From Vanilla planifolia (taxonomy: Eukaryota > Streptophyta > Magnoliopsida > Asparagales > Orchidaceae): a stretch of DNA of 64,000 bases. Below are positions 14,801 to 27,800 of the stretch, one piece after another (the stretch's first letter is position 1; each line of letters starts with the position of its first letter). A program made the position numbers and the translations under genes. The stretch is from positions 13,525,527 through 13,589,526 of the forward strand of contig CM043870.1 in NCBI GenBank assembly GCA_023846275.1, in the 5' to 3' direction. The notes under the pieces are model-generated. The model worked only from the letters and a program-made list of their open reading frames with translations, was not told the origin of the DNA and ran no database searches.

Positions 14801-17689
14801 CATTTTACTCCAAATAGAAAAGGGGAATGGTTATAACATTTTAGACAATGAAATATTTTAAAATATGAAAAATAAATTATTTTTTTGATAGAACTTATTA
14901 AGATATATCCAATGGCATTTTTTACATCTTGATGAGAGCTCATTTGGAGTTCTTACTAATTACAAAATTAAATGAGGATAAATAATAATGAATTATTATT
15001 TTAATTTTTATGTTTATAAATATTAAAACTAAAATTAGATAAATTAAAACAATGTAGTGTAACCAAACAAAAGTAACTTAAAAGTTACAAGAAAGAAAAT
15101 ATCGAGTTACATAGTAATATATCCAAATGGGAGTGATGAATTTGAAAAAATCAGCTAAATTGTTTGAGAAATGTTCATTCAAAGATGCTAAGAAAATATA
15201 GTTTAACATGCATGATAGCCAAATGAATCCAAATGTCTTATAAAGTATATAGAAAGACTAGAAAAAAAAAAAATTTAAAATATAAGCATGACTACTTAAG
15301 TTAATAGAGCCTCTTAAAGCAATTATAATGACATTTTATTCATCTCTAGTTATCCTCGCTTAGAGTTTTTGTAAATTAAAAAAATAAACAAGCTTAAATA
15401 AAAATTAATTATTGTTTCAATTTTATGTAAATATAAATTAAAAACTGTGTGAGATAAATTGATGCAATATAATATAATGAAACCAAAGACATGTGAGATC
15501 ACACACGACAAGATTTAGAGTTATATAAAAAATAACAAAACAAAATAAAAAAATTTCAAATAAGATAAATTGTAGAGTAATATTGCGTTCCCAGTTACTA
15601 AAAAGATCAAGTTTAACATTCTTGATCATCAGATAAGGTACGAATCCTTACATCCCATGAAATGTTCTAATGCTTTTGCAAATAAAATTTTATAAAAAAT
15701 TAAAAAATTATATTTAATTGAATGGAGCTAGTAAAAAAGACAAAAGCATTTGCTTCATCTTGGTGAACATTGTTCATGATATTAAAACATACTATCGTAA
15801 AACAACAAAAATTAGAAAACAATATTCCAACGTTAAGTACATATATATTGAAGATAAACTATAATAAATTGTAGTAATATTGTATAAACTGAATTGAAGA
15901 CCTGAAAGAGTCAACCTGAGATAAGATTTAGAGTTCTCAATTAATATGCAATAATTAGAAAAAAGCATTTAAAAATTGAACCAATATAACCTGGGTAAGT
16001 TAGAGCAAAATTGAACCTATGTAATATTACAAAATAAAGGCTATTTAAAAATCACACATAAAATGATATATTATGCTTAGCAATAGAACCAAATCAAAGG
16101 AAACAATTTCAATTATTGAGAAAATGTTTAGAAGAAAGTTTCATTCCAACACACTAAGGTGATAGAGCTCTTAAAAAAATTAACTAAAAAATATAAAGTG
16201 TGCTGAAGCACAAGAAACAAGTAACGAAAACTTCATTATAAAATGTGTAAAAAAATTTTTATAAAGTTTATCGAAGCACACGAAACAAATAACTAAAAAA
16301 TATAAAGAAATAACCTTTAAGTGATAGAGCTAACCAAAAAACTTTTAGAGATATTTACTTCATCTTCATTAAACAAAGTTTGGAACTATTAGAAATTATC
16401 AAAGAAATTATGCATTAATAATAATAAATTATTTTTTTAATACTAGATAAACAAATATCGTATGTGAAATGATATTTTTTGAAGCATTATAATATAAAAA
16501 AATCAAAGTAATCTAATGTTCACATTAAATGAGAATTATAGTTTCATGGTAATCTAAAACAATCTAAGGAAAATATTGGATTAAATTGGATAATTATTTT
16601 CAAAAAAAATTTAATTCAAAGATGCTAAGGAGATCAGTTGTATCCTACTTAATCTTAAAATTAAATATCAATCAAAGCATTTGAAAAGGTAAAAATAAAT
16701 AATTTAAAAAGAGCAAAATGTATATTTAAGTGGAGTCTAACAACTTTATTTTTGTATTGAATAAACCTAATCAGGGCTTACTATGAATTACATATGTCAA
16801 TAATGATAAATTTCAAAAGATTGTTATTTAAATATTATGCCAATATATTTATAATAGAATTAAGATGAATTAAAAAAAAGTAACATAATACAATCAAATA
16901 TAAGTAAAGGACAAATGATAAAATATCTAGAGTTTCAAAGCGAGGCATTTGAAGAAATATGTCCATTTTTAGGGAAACATATCATTCCAAGGTGTTGAAG
17001 ACATCGAGTACAACATTCTCAATCATCAAATATTATATCAATAAAAATTTCTCATAAAGTGTCCAATAGTCATATAAAATAAAATATTTTGAAGTATAAA
17101 GAAAAATGTTTAATTAGATAAAGTTCATAACCATAATTACAATGTCATATATTTCATCTATATCAGATCTAATTTTTAAATTCATTTAATTTCCAAAGCT
17201 AATAAAGCAAAAAATGAGATGAATTAAAGCAATGAAAGATAACTAAATCAATGCAATGTAAAGATCGCATAAGAGGAGACTTAGATTTTATACTTAATAT
17301 AAAAAAATTAAATTAAAGAACTTTGACGATAGAGTTAAAATACATGAGAAATTTTCATTCGAATGTACTAAGAAGATCGTGTGTAAAAACTCTATTGTTA
17401 AACTAGGTATGAATTAAATATTTTAAAAAAGAGGACAAAATGTTAAAAAATAAATTCTAAAAAAATATAAAAAAAATTATTTGGAAAGAGATGGTTGAGA
17501 TAATTACAATGAAATTTTTTCTCATGAATAGATATTTTTTAAAATTTTTATAAATTATTTGAAAAACAATAAATAATAATAAAATATAGTTTATATGATG
17601 AGAAAATAGATACGAACTAAATGCAACAACAAATTTGAAAAAATTAGATAACTTTTTTTGAGATAGTTGATTCCCAAAAGAAATTATGC

Positions 17690-19545
17690 ATTTTATAAAA
17701 ATTGTTTGCTTTCATTTGGTCATACTTCATTGCTTTACTTTTTACATCTTACCTTTAATATTTATTTACTTCAAAAGCCTAATTCTCCTCTTGGGTGGCC
17801 TTTACATTACTTTAATTTTGTTATATTACGTTACATCAATTATTAGATTTATACTTTAGTAAATTATTAATTAATTTAAAAATAAAAATTTATTTTTATT
17901 TATGCTTTTCTAGTTTTGCATTTTGTAGTAATTCTTGACCTGATAGGATACAGACAAAATGAACGTCATCAAACTCATTTTAGTTGGCTCTATTAATTTA
18001 TGCATTATTGTTTTAATATCTTTTGATTTTTATTTTCTACTATTTTGGCATGTTTTAAGAGCTATTTTGATTCATAGTTTTTTTAATGATCTAGGATTTT
18101 GCATTAGTTTTGCTTAATATATTAGAATGCAACTTTCCCACATATATTATATCTCTTCTTCAACTTTTTTCTTTTATTTGGTTACATTCTAATGAAAATC
18201 ATATTCAACTTTATGTGGACATTACATCACATTGATCATATTACATTAAATTTCTTTAATTTATCTTGCTTCAAATTACCATAAATTATCTTCATATTAA
18301 TTAATAATTTATGTTAATTTTTAATAGAAATAAATAATCATATTAATTGAAACAAGTTTTTATTGCAACAAAATAAATGTCTTTGGAGTGACCTAAATAA
18401 GCTCAATCTAAAAAAATATTTATTTTTGAATATTTTTTCCTCATTTTTTGCATGACTTATAAGAAATTTAGTTTCTTACATGATCTGGTATGGATGATGT
18501 TTTACCTTCACATAAAATAGATTTCTATTTCTTTGATTTTGTCGCACAAAATGTAAATGGAAATCACTTCCCTTTCAACCCTTACATTCATTTGATTTGG
18601 TTGTATAAAATTGCTTCAGTTTATCTTTTTTTGTATTTAATAAATATTTACTAAATATAAAAAACATAATTTATTTTTATTTATTCTAATTTTTCATATT
18701 TTTTTAAATATTCCCTTCACAGGTGTTTTAATGCACTTTATGAAAACTTTTAATTTAAACTTAATTTCATGATCAAGGATAACACATTCAATCTCAAAAT
18801 ATTTGAATGTAACTTTCTAATAAATTTATCACTTTTGTTAAAATGTTTTGAGTTGATTTAGTTATGCCACTTTGAAATGTTTACTCTACTCTCACGTGAG
18901 ATTTGCCTCACATTTATTTTGTCACAAAATATTATCTTAATTTGTCTTGCTTTAGTTTTAATATTAAATTAGTTAATATTAAAAAAATTATTATTATTTA
19001 TATGAATTTTGTTCGGTAATTCATACTAACTCCCAATAAGGTTTGATCAACATGAAGTAAACATCATTACGCTTATCTCAATCAACACCATCTAATGAAA
19101 TATATAGTTTTATAATTTTTGAATCTTTTATTTTCTAGGGTTTTTGTGCACTTAAGAAGAAATTTTTATTCTTTCTTTGATTTAACTATCAAGGATCTAA
19201 AATTTATATTTCCTTAGTATTTTTTAATATAACATTCTCATAAAATTTATCACATTCATCCAATTATTCATTAAATAGTTTGTAAAGATATGGAACTCTA
19301 ATTCTCCTTTTGTGGCTATTCCATTACATTGATTTTGTGTAATATATTTCTATAGTTATTTCATTTAATCTTTCACACAAATCAAGTTAATTTTTTAAAT
19401 TAATTTTTTATTATTACAGCTCATTTACTTTTTTAAGTGTCATGAAACCCAAACAAAGTCCCATAGAATGGAAACTTTATCAAACTTAAGAAAACTTTTT
19501 GTTATGTTTAATATTTTTCGTTTCATTTGAATTATCTTTTAGTGA
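17690..19545 (-). repeat. Inverted island of the ~410-bp repeat
   Basis: About 4.5 units in minus orientation embedded between plus-strand arrays. Diagnostic reverse words are 'ttttgctttgatttggtt'-like at 17706, 'aattctcctcttgggtggcc' at 17780, 'ttagttggctctattaat' near 17980, 'catgatcaaggataacac' near 18770 and 'tttagttggtaatt'-type words. At 19546 the plus words resume ('gattgagctcatcttatttt' near 19600). The left junction occurs at the phase of the 'gagataaattgt...gttgcattcca' block and the right one at the phase of the 'aaaatgaatatttaatt' block. Confidence 0.8.
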
Positions 19546-20473
19546 GATTAATTAAAACAAATTGATTAAAAATGAATAAAAATTTTAATTTTAATTTGAT
19601 TGAGCTCATCTTATTTTACATTAATTGTACCTCATCTAGGATTAGTATGAATTACAAAACTAAACAATCTTAAATCGTAAACTTTTTTTTTAATTTTAAG
19701 TAAATATGTATTAAAGCTAAATAGAATAAATTAAAGCATAGTAGTGCATCAAGATAAATGTAATGTAAAAGCAACTTGTGAAGAGAATTAGAGCTTCATA
19801 GTAATATAAATAAATAAAAAAATAAATAAATGACATATATTGTGTGAGAAAGTTGCACTTCAAAATACTTAGAAGATAAAGTGTGACATCCTCCATCATT
19901 AAATTAGTTATTTTTAAAAAATACCATTATGCATGAAGAAACCTAAGAAAATAAATTTTTTATTAAATATAAAAATATATTTAATAAGATAAAGGTCATC
20001 AATATGATTCCATCGACCATGTTTTTGCTCCACTATTCCTAATGTAGAATACAATAGATTACCAAACAAAATAGGTATCAATAATGATAAATTATCATTT
20101 GAATGTTAAGTAAATATATATATTTACCCCAAAATAATATAAATTGATGAAATGTAATAAAATTAGTTCTAAGTTATGGAAATGTCTCACATGAATAGAT
20201 TTAGAGTTATATTCAAATGTGACCAAGTCAAAGTAAAAGAGCTCGAGTATAGCATTCATCATTGTTAAATGACAAATAGATTAAATTATCTCCTAATAAA
20301 TATAGAAAAACTACAAAATAATAAATTTAAATCTTTAAAAATAAATATTTAGTTGGATAGAGCTCACTAAACCAAGTTCAACGATGATTGTTTCATCTCG
20401 ATTTGACCTCATTTTGATTTAGATGAATTGCTAAATGAGCAACAATCAAATTAATCTAGCAATTAATTTTTTA

Positions 20474-20474
20474 G

Positions 20475-20505
<31 letters not shown>

Positions 20506-20531
20506 GTATATATGTGTATATAAATATATAT
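20474..20531. repeat. (TA)n(TATG)n microsatellite
   Basis: An uninterrupted TA run followed by GTAT/TATG repeats and another TA-rich stretch. It sits at the 'taaatatatattaaagct' position of the repeat unit, like the tracts near 11767, 12586, 32153 and 47497. Confidence 0.9.
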
Positions 20532-23500
20532 GAAAGTCGAAATGAAATAAGTTAGAATAAAGAAATTTAACAAAACAAAAGTGATGTAGATATTGCACCA
20601 AAAGAAATTGATAATAATATTATAATGTAATAAAATTAAAGTGAAATTTTAAAAAATAAATAAATTATATAAGAAGTTTCCATTCTTAGATGCTGAGGCG
20701 ATCTATTGCAACATCAATAGTCATCAAATCTAACATTAATTTAAATATCTCCTAAATCATACTAAAAGCCATACAAAGAAAACATTTAAAAAATATAAAA
20801 ATTAATGTTTTACTAAATAAAGCTTTTCAAAATTAGCCCAATGATTTTTTTTTCACCTCCATTAGTCATCATTTTGAATTACTACCGAATACCAAAAGAA
20901 ATAAATGGAAATAATTTTAAATTATTAACTTAATATTTAGAAACTATATAATAAAGCTAAAATAATATAAATTGGAGCAATGTAGTATGACCAAATCATG
21001 GCAATGTAAAGGTCACCTGAGAGGAGAATTTGAGTTTATTTGTAATATAATAAAATTAGAGCAAAACATTTGAATAAATAAGAAAAAGTATATGAGAAAT
21101 TTGCATTCCAAAGAGTTGAGAGGATCATCTACAACAGCTATCATTAAATCATGTACGAGTCAATATGCCTCGTAAATCATGCCAAACCTGCACAAATAAA
21201 TTCTTAAAAATATAAAAAAATAATGTAATTATTTAGAGCTTTTTGCCATTGGTTTGATGAAGTTTGGGCATATTACAAATTACAAAAGAAATAACCATAA
21301 AAAATAATAAATTATTATTTTAATACTCAATAAATTCTTCAAAGCCCAAAAACAATAAATTGAGCTAATGTAATATAACCAAATCTATACTAAACATTTG
21401 GCTAAATGAGATAAATTGTATGATAAAGTTGCTTTCTAAGACACTTAGGAGATGAATTATAACATTCTCAATCCTTAATTAAGGTATAATAAAAATCTAT
21501 CTTTAAACATAGGATCACTTTAGAAAAGAAAATATTTTTAAATATAATCATTAATGCTTAATATATAGCTCATTGAGACAAGTCCAACCATATTTATTTC
21601 ACCATAATTAGACCTCATAAAGAACAAATATGAATTACCACATTAAATATGCATAAATAAAAATAAATTACCATGTTCATATTAACTAAATTTTTATTAA
21701 ACTTAAAATATGTTAAATTAAGATAACACAAAATAACATAAAAAGGGTGATGTAAATTTCACAAGAGAGGAGATTTTGAGTAACATTATATTGCAACCAA
21801 ATCATTACCAAATTTTGAAGAATTGAGAGACATTTTGTGGCAACGTTGCATTCCAAAATACTAAGGCATATTGCATATAACATCCTTTGCCATCAAATTA
21901 GATATGAATAAAAGAATTTAGTAAAGCTTGCCAAAACTCAATAAAATAAAATATTTAAGAATATATAAATAATTTTTTATTAGATATAACTTGTCAACAT
22001 AAGTCCAAATGATATTTGTTTTAACTTAACAAGTCCTCATTTTGACTTTCTATAAAAAAATAAATATGCACAATTCTATGAAAATATATATTAAATATAA
22101 AATTAGGTATATTGAAACAAAGTAATATAATCAAACAAAATAAATGTTATGGTGATAAGAGAGGAGATTTAAAGTTATATAGTAATATAACAAAGTCATA
22201 GTAAAACATTTGAAGAACTAACATAAATTGCTCTTGAAACTTGCATTCCTTATGAGAAAGGAGATTGATGTAGCATGTTTGGTGGATAAATCTAATACAA
22301 AGAAAAATGTCTCAAAAGGCATGACAAACATTAGAAAATAAAATTGTTAAGATTATAATAAAAAATACTTAAGTGGACATAACTTATTAAGATGAGTTGA
22401 ATGCTTTTTGTTTCACCTTAATAAACCTCATTTGGAATTACCTTGAATTAGTAAGGCAAATAAGCTTAAATAACTCCAAATTATTTTTTTAATATTTAGT
22501 TAATATATATTAAAGTTAAAATTTTAAAAAATGCAGTAATATAAAATAATATAAAAAAGTAATGCCAAAGTTATATGAGAGAAGAATTTGACTTTCATAA
22601 TAATTCAATAAAATCTAATTAAAAACTTTGAAGAGAAAAGAAATATTTTATGGGAAAGTTGCCCTTAGAGATACGAATGACATCATTTGTAGCATCCTTA
22701 AATGTCAAACAATGCACAAATTCAAACGACTTGGAAAGCATGATTAAACATGCTAAAATAAATATTGGAAAATACAAGTAATTATTTAATTGGATAGATT
22801 TTGCTAACACTAGTCTAATGATGTTTGGCTCTTCCCAATCAAATGACGTTTGGAAAAATTGTGAATAATTAAAATAAATAAGCTTAAATAATAATAATTT
22901 TCTTTAACAAAGTAAAGGTTTTAAATAAAAAATGAAATAAGCATAACCAATGTAATATAACAAAATCAAAGGAAAACATTTGATCAAATGAGATAAATTA
23001 TATGATAAAGGTTATTAGAAGTACTAATGAGATCATGCGCGACATCCTTGATGATTAAACAATGTACAAATAAAAATATCTCCTTAAAAATAAAAAAACT
23101 TTTGAAAATAAAGTAATGTAAAACTTAATAAAGAAATCCTATTTGTATAGATCTTGTTGAGACAAGTAACACCACATTTGCTTCTCCCCAATCGAACATT
23201 TTTTGGAATTACTTTGAATTAACACAAACAATAAGCATAATAAAAATAAAAGTTAATATTTAAACGTTATCTAAATTTTTTTATATTTAAAGAAAAACAT
23301 TAGCCAATGTAATAAAACCAAAACGAAATGATGTAAACTTTTAATGAGAGAAAATTTAGAGTTACTTAGTAGTAGTAATATATCGAAATCAAAGCCAAAA
23401 CTTTTAATGAATAAGATAAATGATATGGGAATGTTGTAATGAAAAATATTAAACAGTTTGACTAACAACCACAACTACAAAATTATTTTTAAATCAAAAT

Positions 23501-24830
23501 ATATAGTAAAGTGTGCCAACATTCTTCTAAATAAAATATTTGAAAATATAAAAATAAATATTTAATTTGATAAAGCACATGAATATTCCAATAATTTTTT
23601 GTTCCTCTCAATTGCACCTCATTTTGATTTAATTGAAATAATAAAAGAAAATTATCATAATAAAAATATTTAAATTTAAATATTAAGAAACTTAATCTTT
23701 AAAATGAAGTGAGATATATTGAAGCAAAATAATATAACCAAACCAAAGTGATGTAAAGATTATATCATAGAGTAGTTAAAGTTAAATAGTAAAAAAATTA
23801 AATAAAACTAAAAAAAATTAAAGAAAGTTGGATAAATTTCACAACAAAGTAGCATTCGAATTGACAAAGGAAATAAAATATAACATCATAAAAAAATAAA
23901 ATCCAATGTGAATGAAAACGTCTCACAAGGCATGCTAATACTATAAGAAATAAAAAATATAAAAAAATTTCAAAATGAATATTTTACTATATATAGATTA
24001 TTGAGATGAGTTCAAGAATGTTTATTTCACCACAAAGGAATCTCATTTGGAATTTCTGTCACTCAAATAAATAAATAAACTTTAATATTTATAAATTTAT
24101 ATTGTATTGTCAAGAAAAAATATATTCAAGTTAAATAAACTTAAATTGAAGTAGTGTAATATATCCAAATCTTAGAGATTTGAAGTTGCATAAAAAAGGG
24201 CAAGACTTTCATAGTAATATAACAAAATTAAGGCAGTATAATTGAATAAATGAATTAAACTATTGGGTAATGTTGCATTTCCATAGACTGAAGAGATTGC
24301 GTACAATTTCCTTGATGATAAAAAAAAGTATGATTTCAAATATCTCTCAAAGCAGGCCAAATCCTTAAAAATAAATATTTAAAAATATATTAAAAATTTT
24401 AATTAAATAGAACTTGTTAAGAACAGTTAAAAAACATCTATTTTGTTTCAATCAAACTTTGTTTGATATTACTACAAATTACAAAATAAAAAAGTCAAAT
24501 AAATAAGAAAGTACTTTTTATATTAAGAAAATATATTCAAGCCAAAATGAGATAACCAAATCAAAACAAAACATTTGATTTAATTATTTAAATATTCAAA
24601 CGAGATGCATTACAAGATACTATGAAGATAAAGTTTAACATCCTCAATTGCTTAGCAAGTTAAAAGTCATAATGCCTAAAAAAATGCCAAACTAACAAAA
24701 AAATATTAGATTAAAAAATTAATTATTTAATTTAAAGTAGCCCATCGTGATATGCAATTTGAAGTTTATTTTTTCTTAATTAGAACTAATTTAGAATAAT
24801 CAGAAATTAACATTATTAATAAGTATAAAT

Positions 24831-24847
24831 AATAATAAATTATTATT
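24831..24847. repeat. Conserved AAT/ATT palindrome of the repeat unit (example)
   Basis: The sequence aataataaattattatt reads almost the same on both strands and recurs at this phase in most units, for example near 7342, 11328, 20085, 55030, 55445 and 61690, and on the minus-orientation segments. It can form a small AT-only hairpin. Slippage of AAT units could also maintain it. Confidence 0.75.
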
Positions 24848-27800
24848 TTTATCTTTGGTAAATACATATTAAAGCTAAAACGAGACAAATTGAAGAAATA
24901 TAATATAACAAAATCAAAGATACAAAAGTTAAACTATGACATATAGAGTTAAGTGGAAATATTAACAAATCATAATGAAATATTTGAATGAGTGATATAA
25001 ATTATATGAGACATCTGCATTGAAAAATATATAATTGATCGATAGTAATATCATCATTAGCAAAATAAAGTATTAATAAAAAAACTCTAAAAGGGAGTTA
25101 AAATCCTTGAAAATTAAATATATGAAAAATTTCCAAAAATTAAATAATTAGCTTGGTGGAGTTCATTTGTATTTACTAAAAGATAAGCTAAAGCAATGTA
25201 ATATAAGAAAATAAATTTAAGTAAGCATCACATCATAAGATAATAGATTTTCGTAGTAATATAATTTAATTAAAGTTAAACACACCAAGAAATTAGATAT
25301 ATTGTATCAAAAAGTTATATTTCAAGATGCTATGAGATTGAGCATAATGTTCTTGATTATTAAATTAGTTGTGAATCAAAATATCAACAAAGCATTCCAA
25401 AACATAGAAAATAAAGCATTAGAAATATCAAAAATATATATTTTATAGAATAAAGATCATCGAGATGAGTATAATGATGTCCACATCAACTTTGGTAAAT
25501 CTTATTTTGAATTAGAATGAGAAATAAAAGCAATTATACACAAAAAAACTAAGGAGATTGAGTGTAGCATTGTCAATTAGCAAAAGTAGTACAAATAACA
25601 AATGCTCATAAAACTTATCAAAAGCCATTAAAAAATCTAAAAAATTAAAAAATAATTTAAGCATAAATAATGAAAAATAATAACAAATTATTATTTTCAT
25701 ATACATTATAAACATATTGAAGCTAAAATGAGATAAATTGATGCTTTATAATATAACAAAAGCATGGCTTTATAAAGATTAACATAAACACTATTTTTTA
25801 TTACAAAGTATTTTAACAAAATAAAAATAAAAAATTTGAAAAACTAAAGTAAATTTTATGAGAAAAGTTCCTTCCATGATATTAAAGAGATTAATTGCAA
25901 TTATTTTCATGGTCAAATCATATAAGATTAAAAATATCTCATAACATGAGAAATTATTTTAGAAACTCAGATATTTAAATGTGCAATAGTGATTATTTAA
26001 GTAGATAGCAATCATTGAGACAAGTCTTATAACATTAGTTTTAGCATGATTAATCCCCACTTAAAAGTATTGAGAATTATTAAAATAAATAAGAAAAAAT
26101 ATTAATTAATTATTATCTTAATATTCATTAAATAAAATTAAAAGTTGAAATAAAATAAATTGGGGCAGCATAATAAAAAATATGAATATTAAATAATTTT
26201 AATAAATAGGATGAAGTTTTTGCATAATTTATCATAAAGTGTGCAAAGTTATTAAAATAAAATATTTCTATAAATGAATATTTAATTCAATGGAGCTTGT
26301 TAATACAAGCCTAACAAAATTTATATCATACTAATTGAATCTTGTTTATAAATACAAAGAATTAATAAAGCAAACAACCATATTGTTGAAATCACATGAA
26401 TTGAGGAAGTGTAATATAACTAAACAAAGGTGATGTAAAGGTCACATGGGAGAAGATGTCTCATAACACAACAATAAAATAAACTTAAAACATAAATATT
26501 TCAAAAAAATCACATAAATTTTAAACAAACAACATACCAAAAATTATAAAAATGAATATTCTTTTTTATAAAACCAGTCAAGATGAGTCAAATGAAATTA
26601 TTTTCATCTCAATCATACCACATTCGGAATTATTATGAATTACAAAAATTAATAGGCATAAGTAATAAAAATTTACTAGTTAACATATGTTAAAACTATA
26701 ATGAGATAAATTGAAGTAATGAAATATATCTAAAACAAAGAAATATAAATTTGATAAGAGAGAAATTGATTGTAAATAATATAAATTGGATAAGAAAGCT
26801 GAATTTTAAGATACTAACGAGATTGATTATAAAATGCACAATTATCAAATCCAATATAAATCAAAATATCTCGTAAACACTACTTATGTACTTGAGTATA
26901 TATATATGCAATGAAAATGAATATTTTATTTGGAAGAGCTCATGAAGATGAGTGAAAAAATTCTAGTTTTGTCTTGTTTGCATGTCATTTCGAATTAATA
27001 TGATTTAACAAAGTAAATAAGCATAGGAAATTATAAAATATTATTTTAATATTAAGTAAATATTTATCATTTATTAAATAATATAATAAAAAAAATGTAA
27101 TATTGCCAAATAATAGTGATGTGAAGACAAATCATACGTGAAAGTCATATTCAAAGGTACAAAGCAGTTTGAGTGTAGCATCCTCGATCAACAAATTATA
27201 TACGAATTAAAATGAATTATACAATGGACAAGATCTATAGAAAATAGAAATTTTAAAATTATACAAATGAATATTTAATTGTATGTGGCACTTGTCAATG
27301 AGTCCAATGAACCTTATTTAGAATTACTATGAATTAACACAGTAAATAAGAAAAAATAATAACAAATTGTTTTTTAAAATTTGTTAAATTTATATGAATT
27401 CTAAAATGATATAAATTGAAGTAATATAATGTAAAAAAATCAAATCGATGTGAAGGTGAATTGAGAGGAGATTTAGAGTTACATAGTAATATAAAGAAAT
27501 GAAAGAGATAAAATTCAATAAATATAATAAATTATACAAGAAAGTTGCATTGCAATGTACAAAGATGATAAACTGTAACAACTTCAATTGTTAAATGGGC
27601 GAGGAAATAAAATATATCATAAAAAAATAAAAAAATTTACAAAATAAAAATATTTAAAAATAAAAAAATAAATATTTAATTTTGTAGAACACATCGAGAT
27701 GAGTGCAATAGGGATTGGTTCATATTGATAAAAAATTGTTTAGAATTTTTAGAAATTATAAAAACAAATAGCATAAATTTTAATAAAATTTTATTTTATA

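Larger units (their letters stand above)
7220..17665 (+). repeat. Degenerate ~410-bp tandem repeat array, plus orientation
   Basis: Roughly 25 units in head-to-tail order. The block corresponding to 'gagctcatcgagatgag' recurs near 7275, 7680, 8470, 8850, 9680, 10090, 10820, 11240, 11650, 12060, 12480, 12890, 13430, 13850, 14890, 15310 and 15730. Clean neighbours are about 400-420 bp apart. Within a unit the order is constant: this block, 'tttcatctcgat', 'acctcatttggaatta', the aataataaattattatt palindrome, 'gtaatataaccaaatc', 'gtgatgtaaaggtcac', 'gaggagatttagagttac', 'gaaagttgcattccaaga', 'catccttgatcatcaaatta' and 'aaaataaaatatttaaa'. Copies differ by many substitutions and small indels, and some units are truncated (around 13030, 14170-14530 and 16150-16330). 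No frame longer than about 70 codons lies in it. Confidence 0.9.

Noticed and set aside
7220-17665. Possible CRISPR array because of regular repetition
   Set aside because: Units are about 410 bp and diverge along their whole length; there are no short identical repeats with unique spacers, and the DNA is eukaryotic in character.
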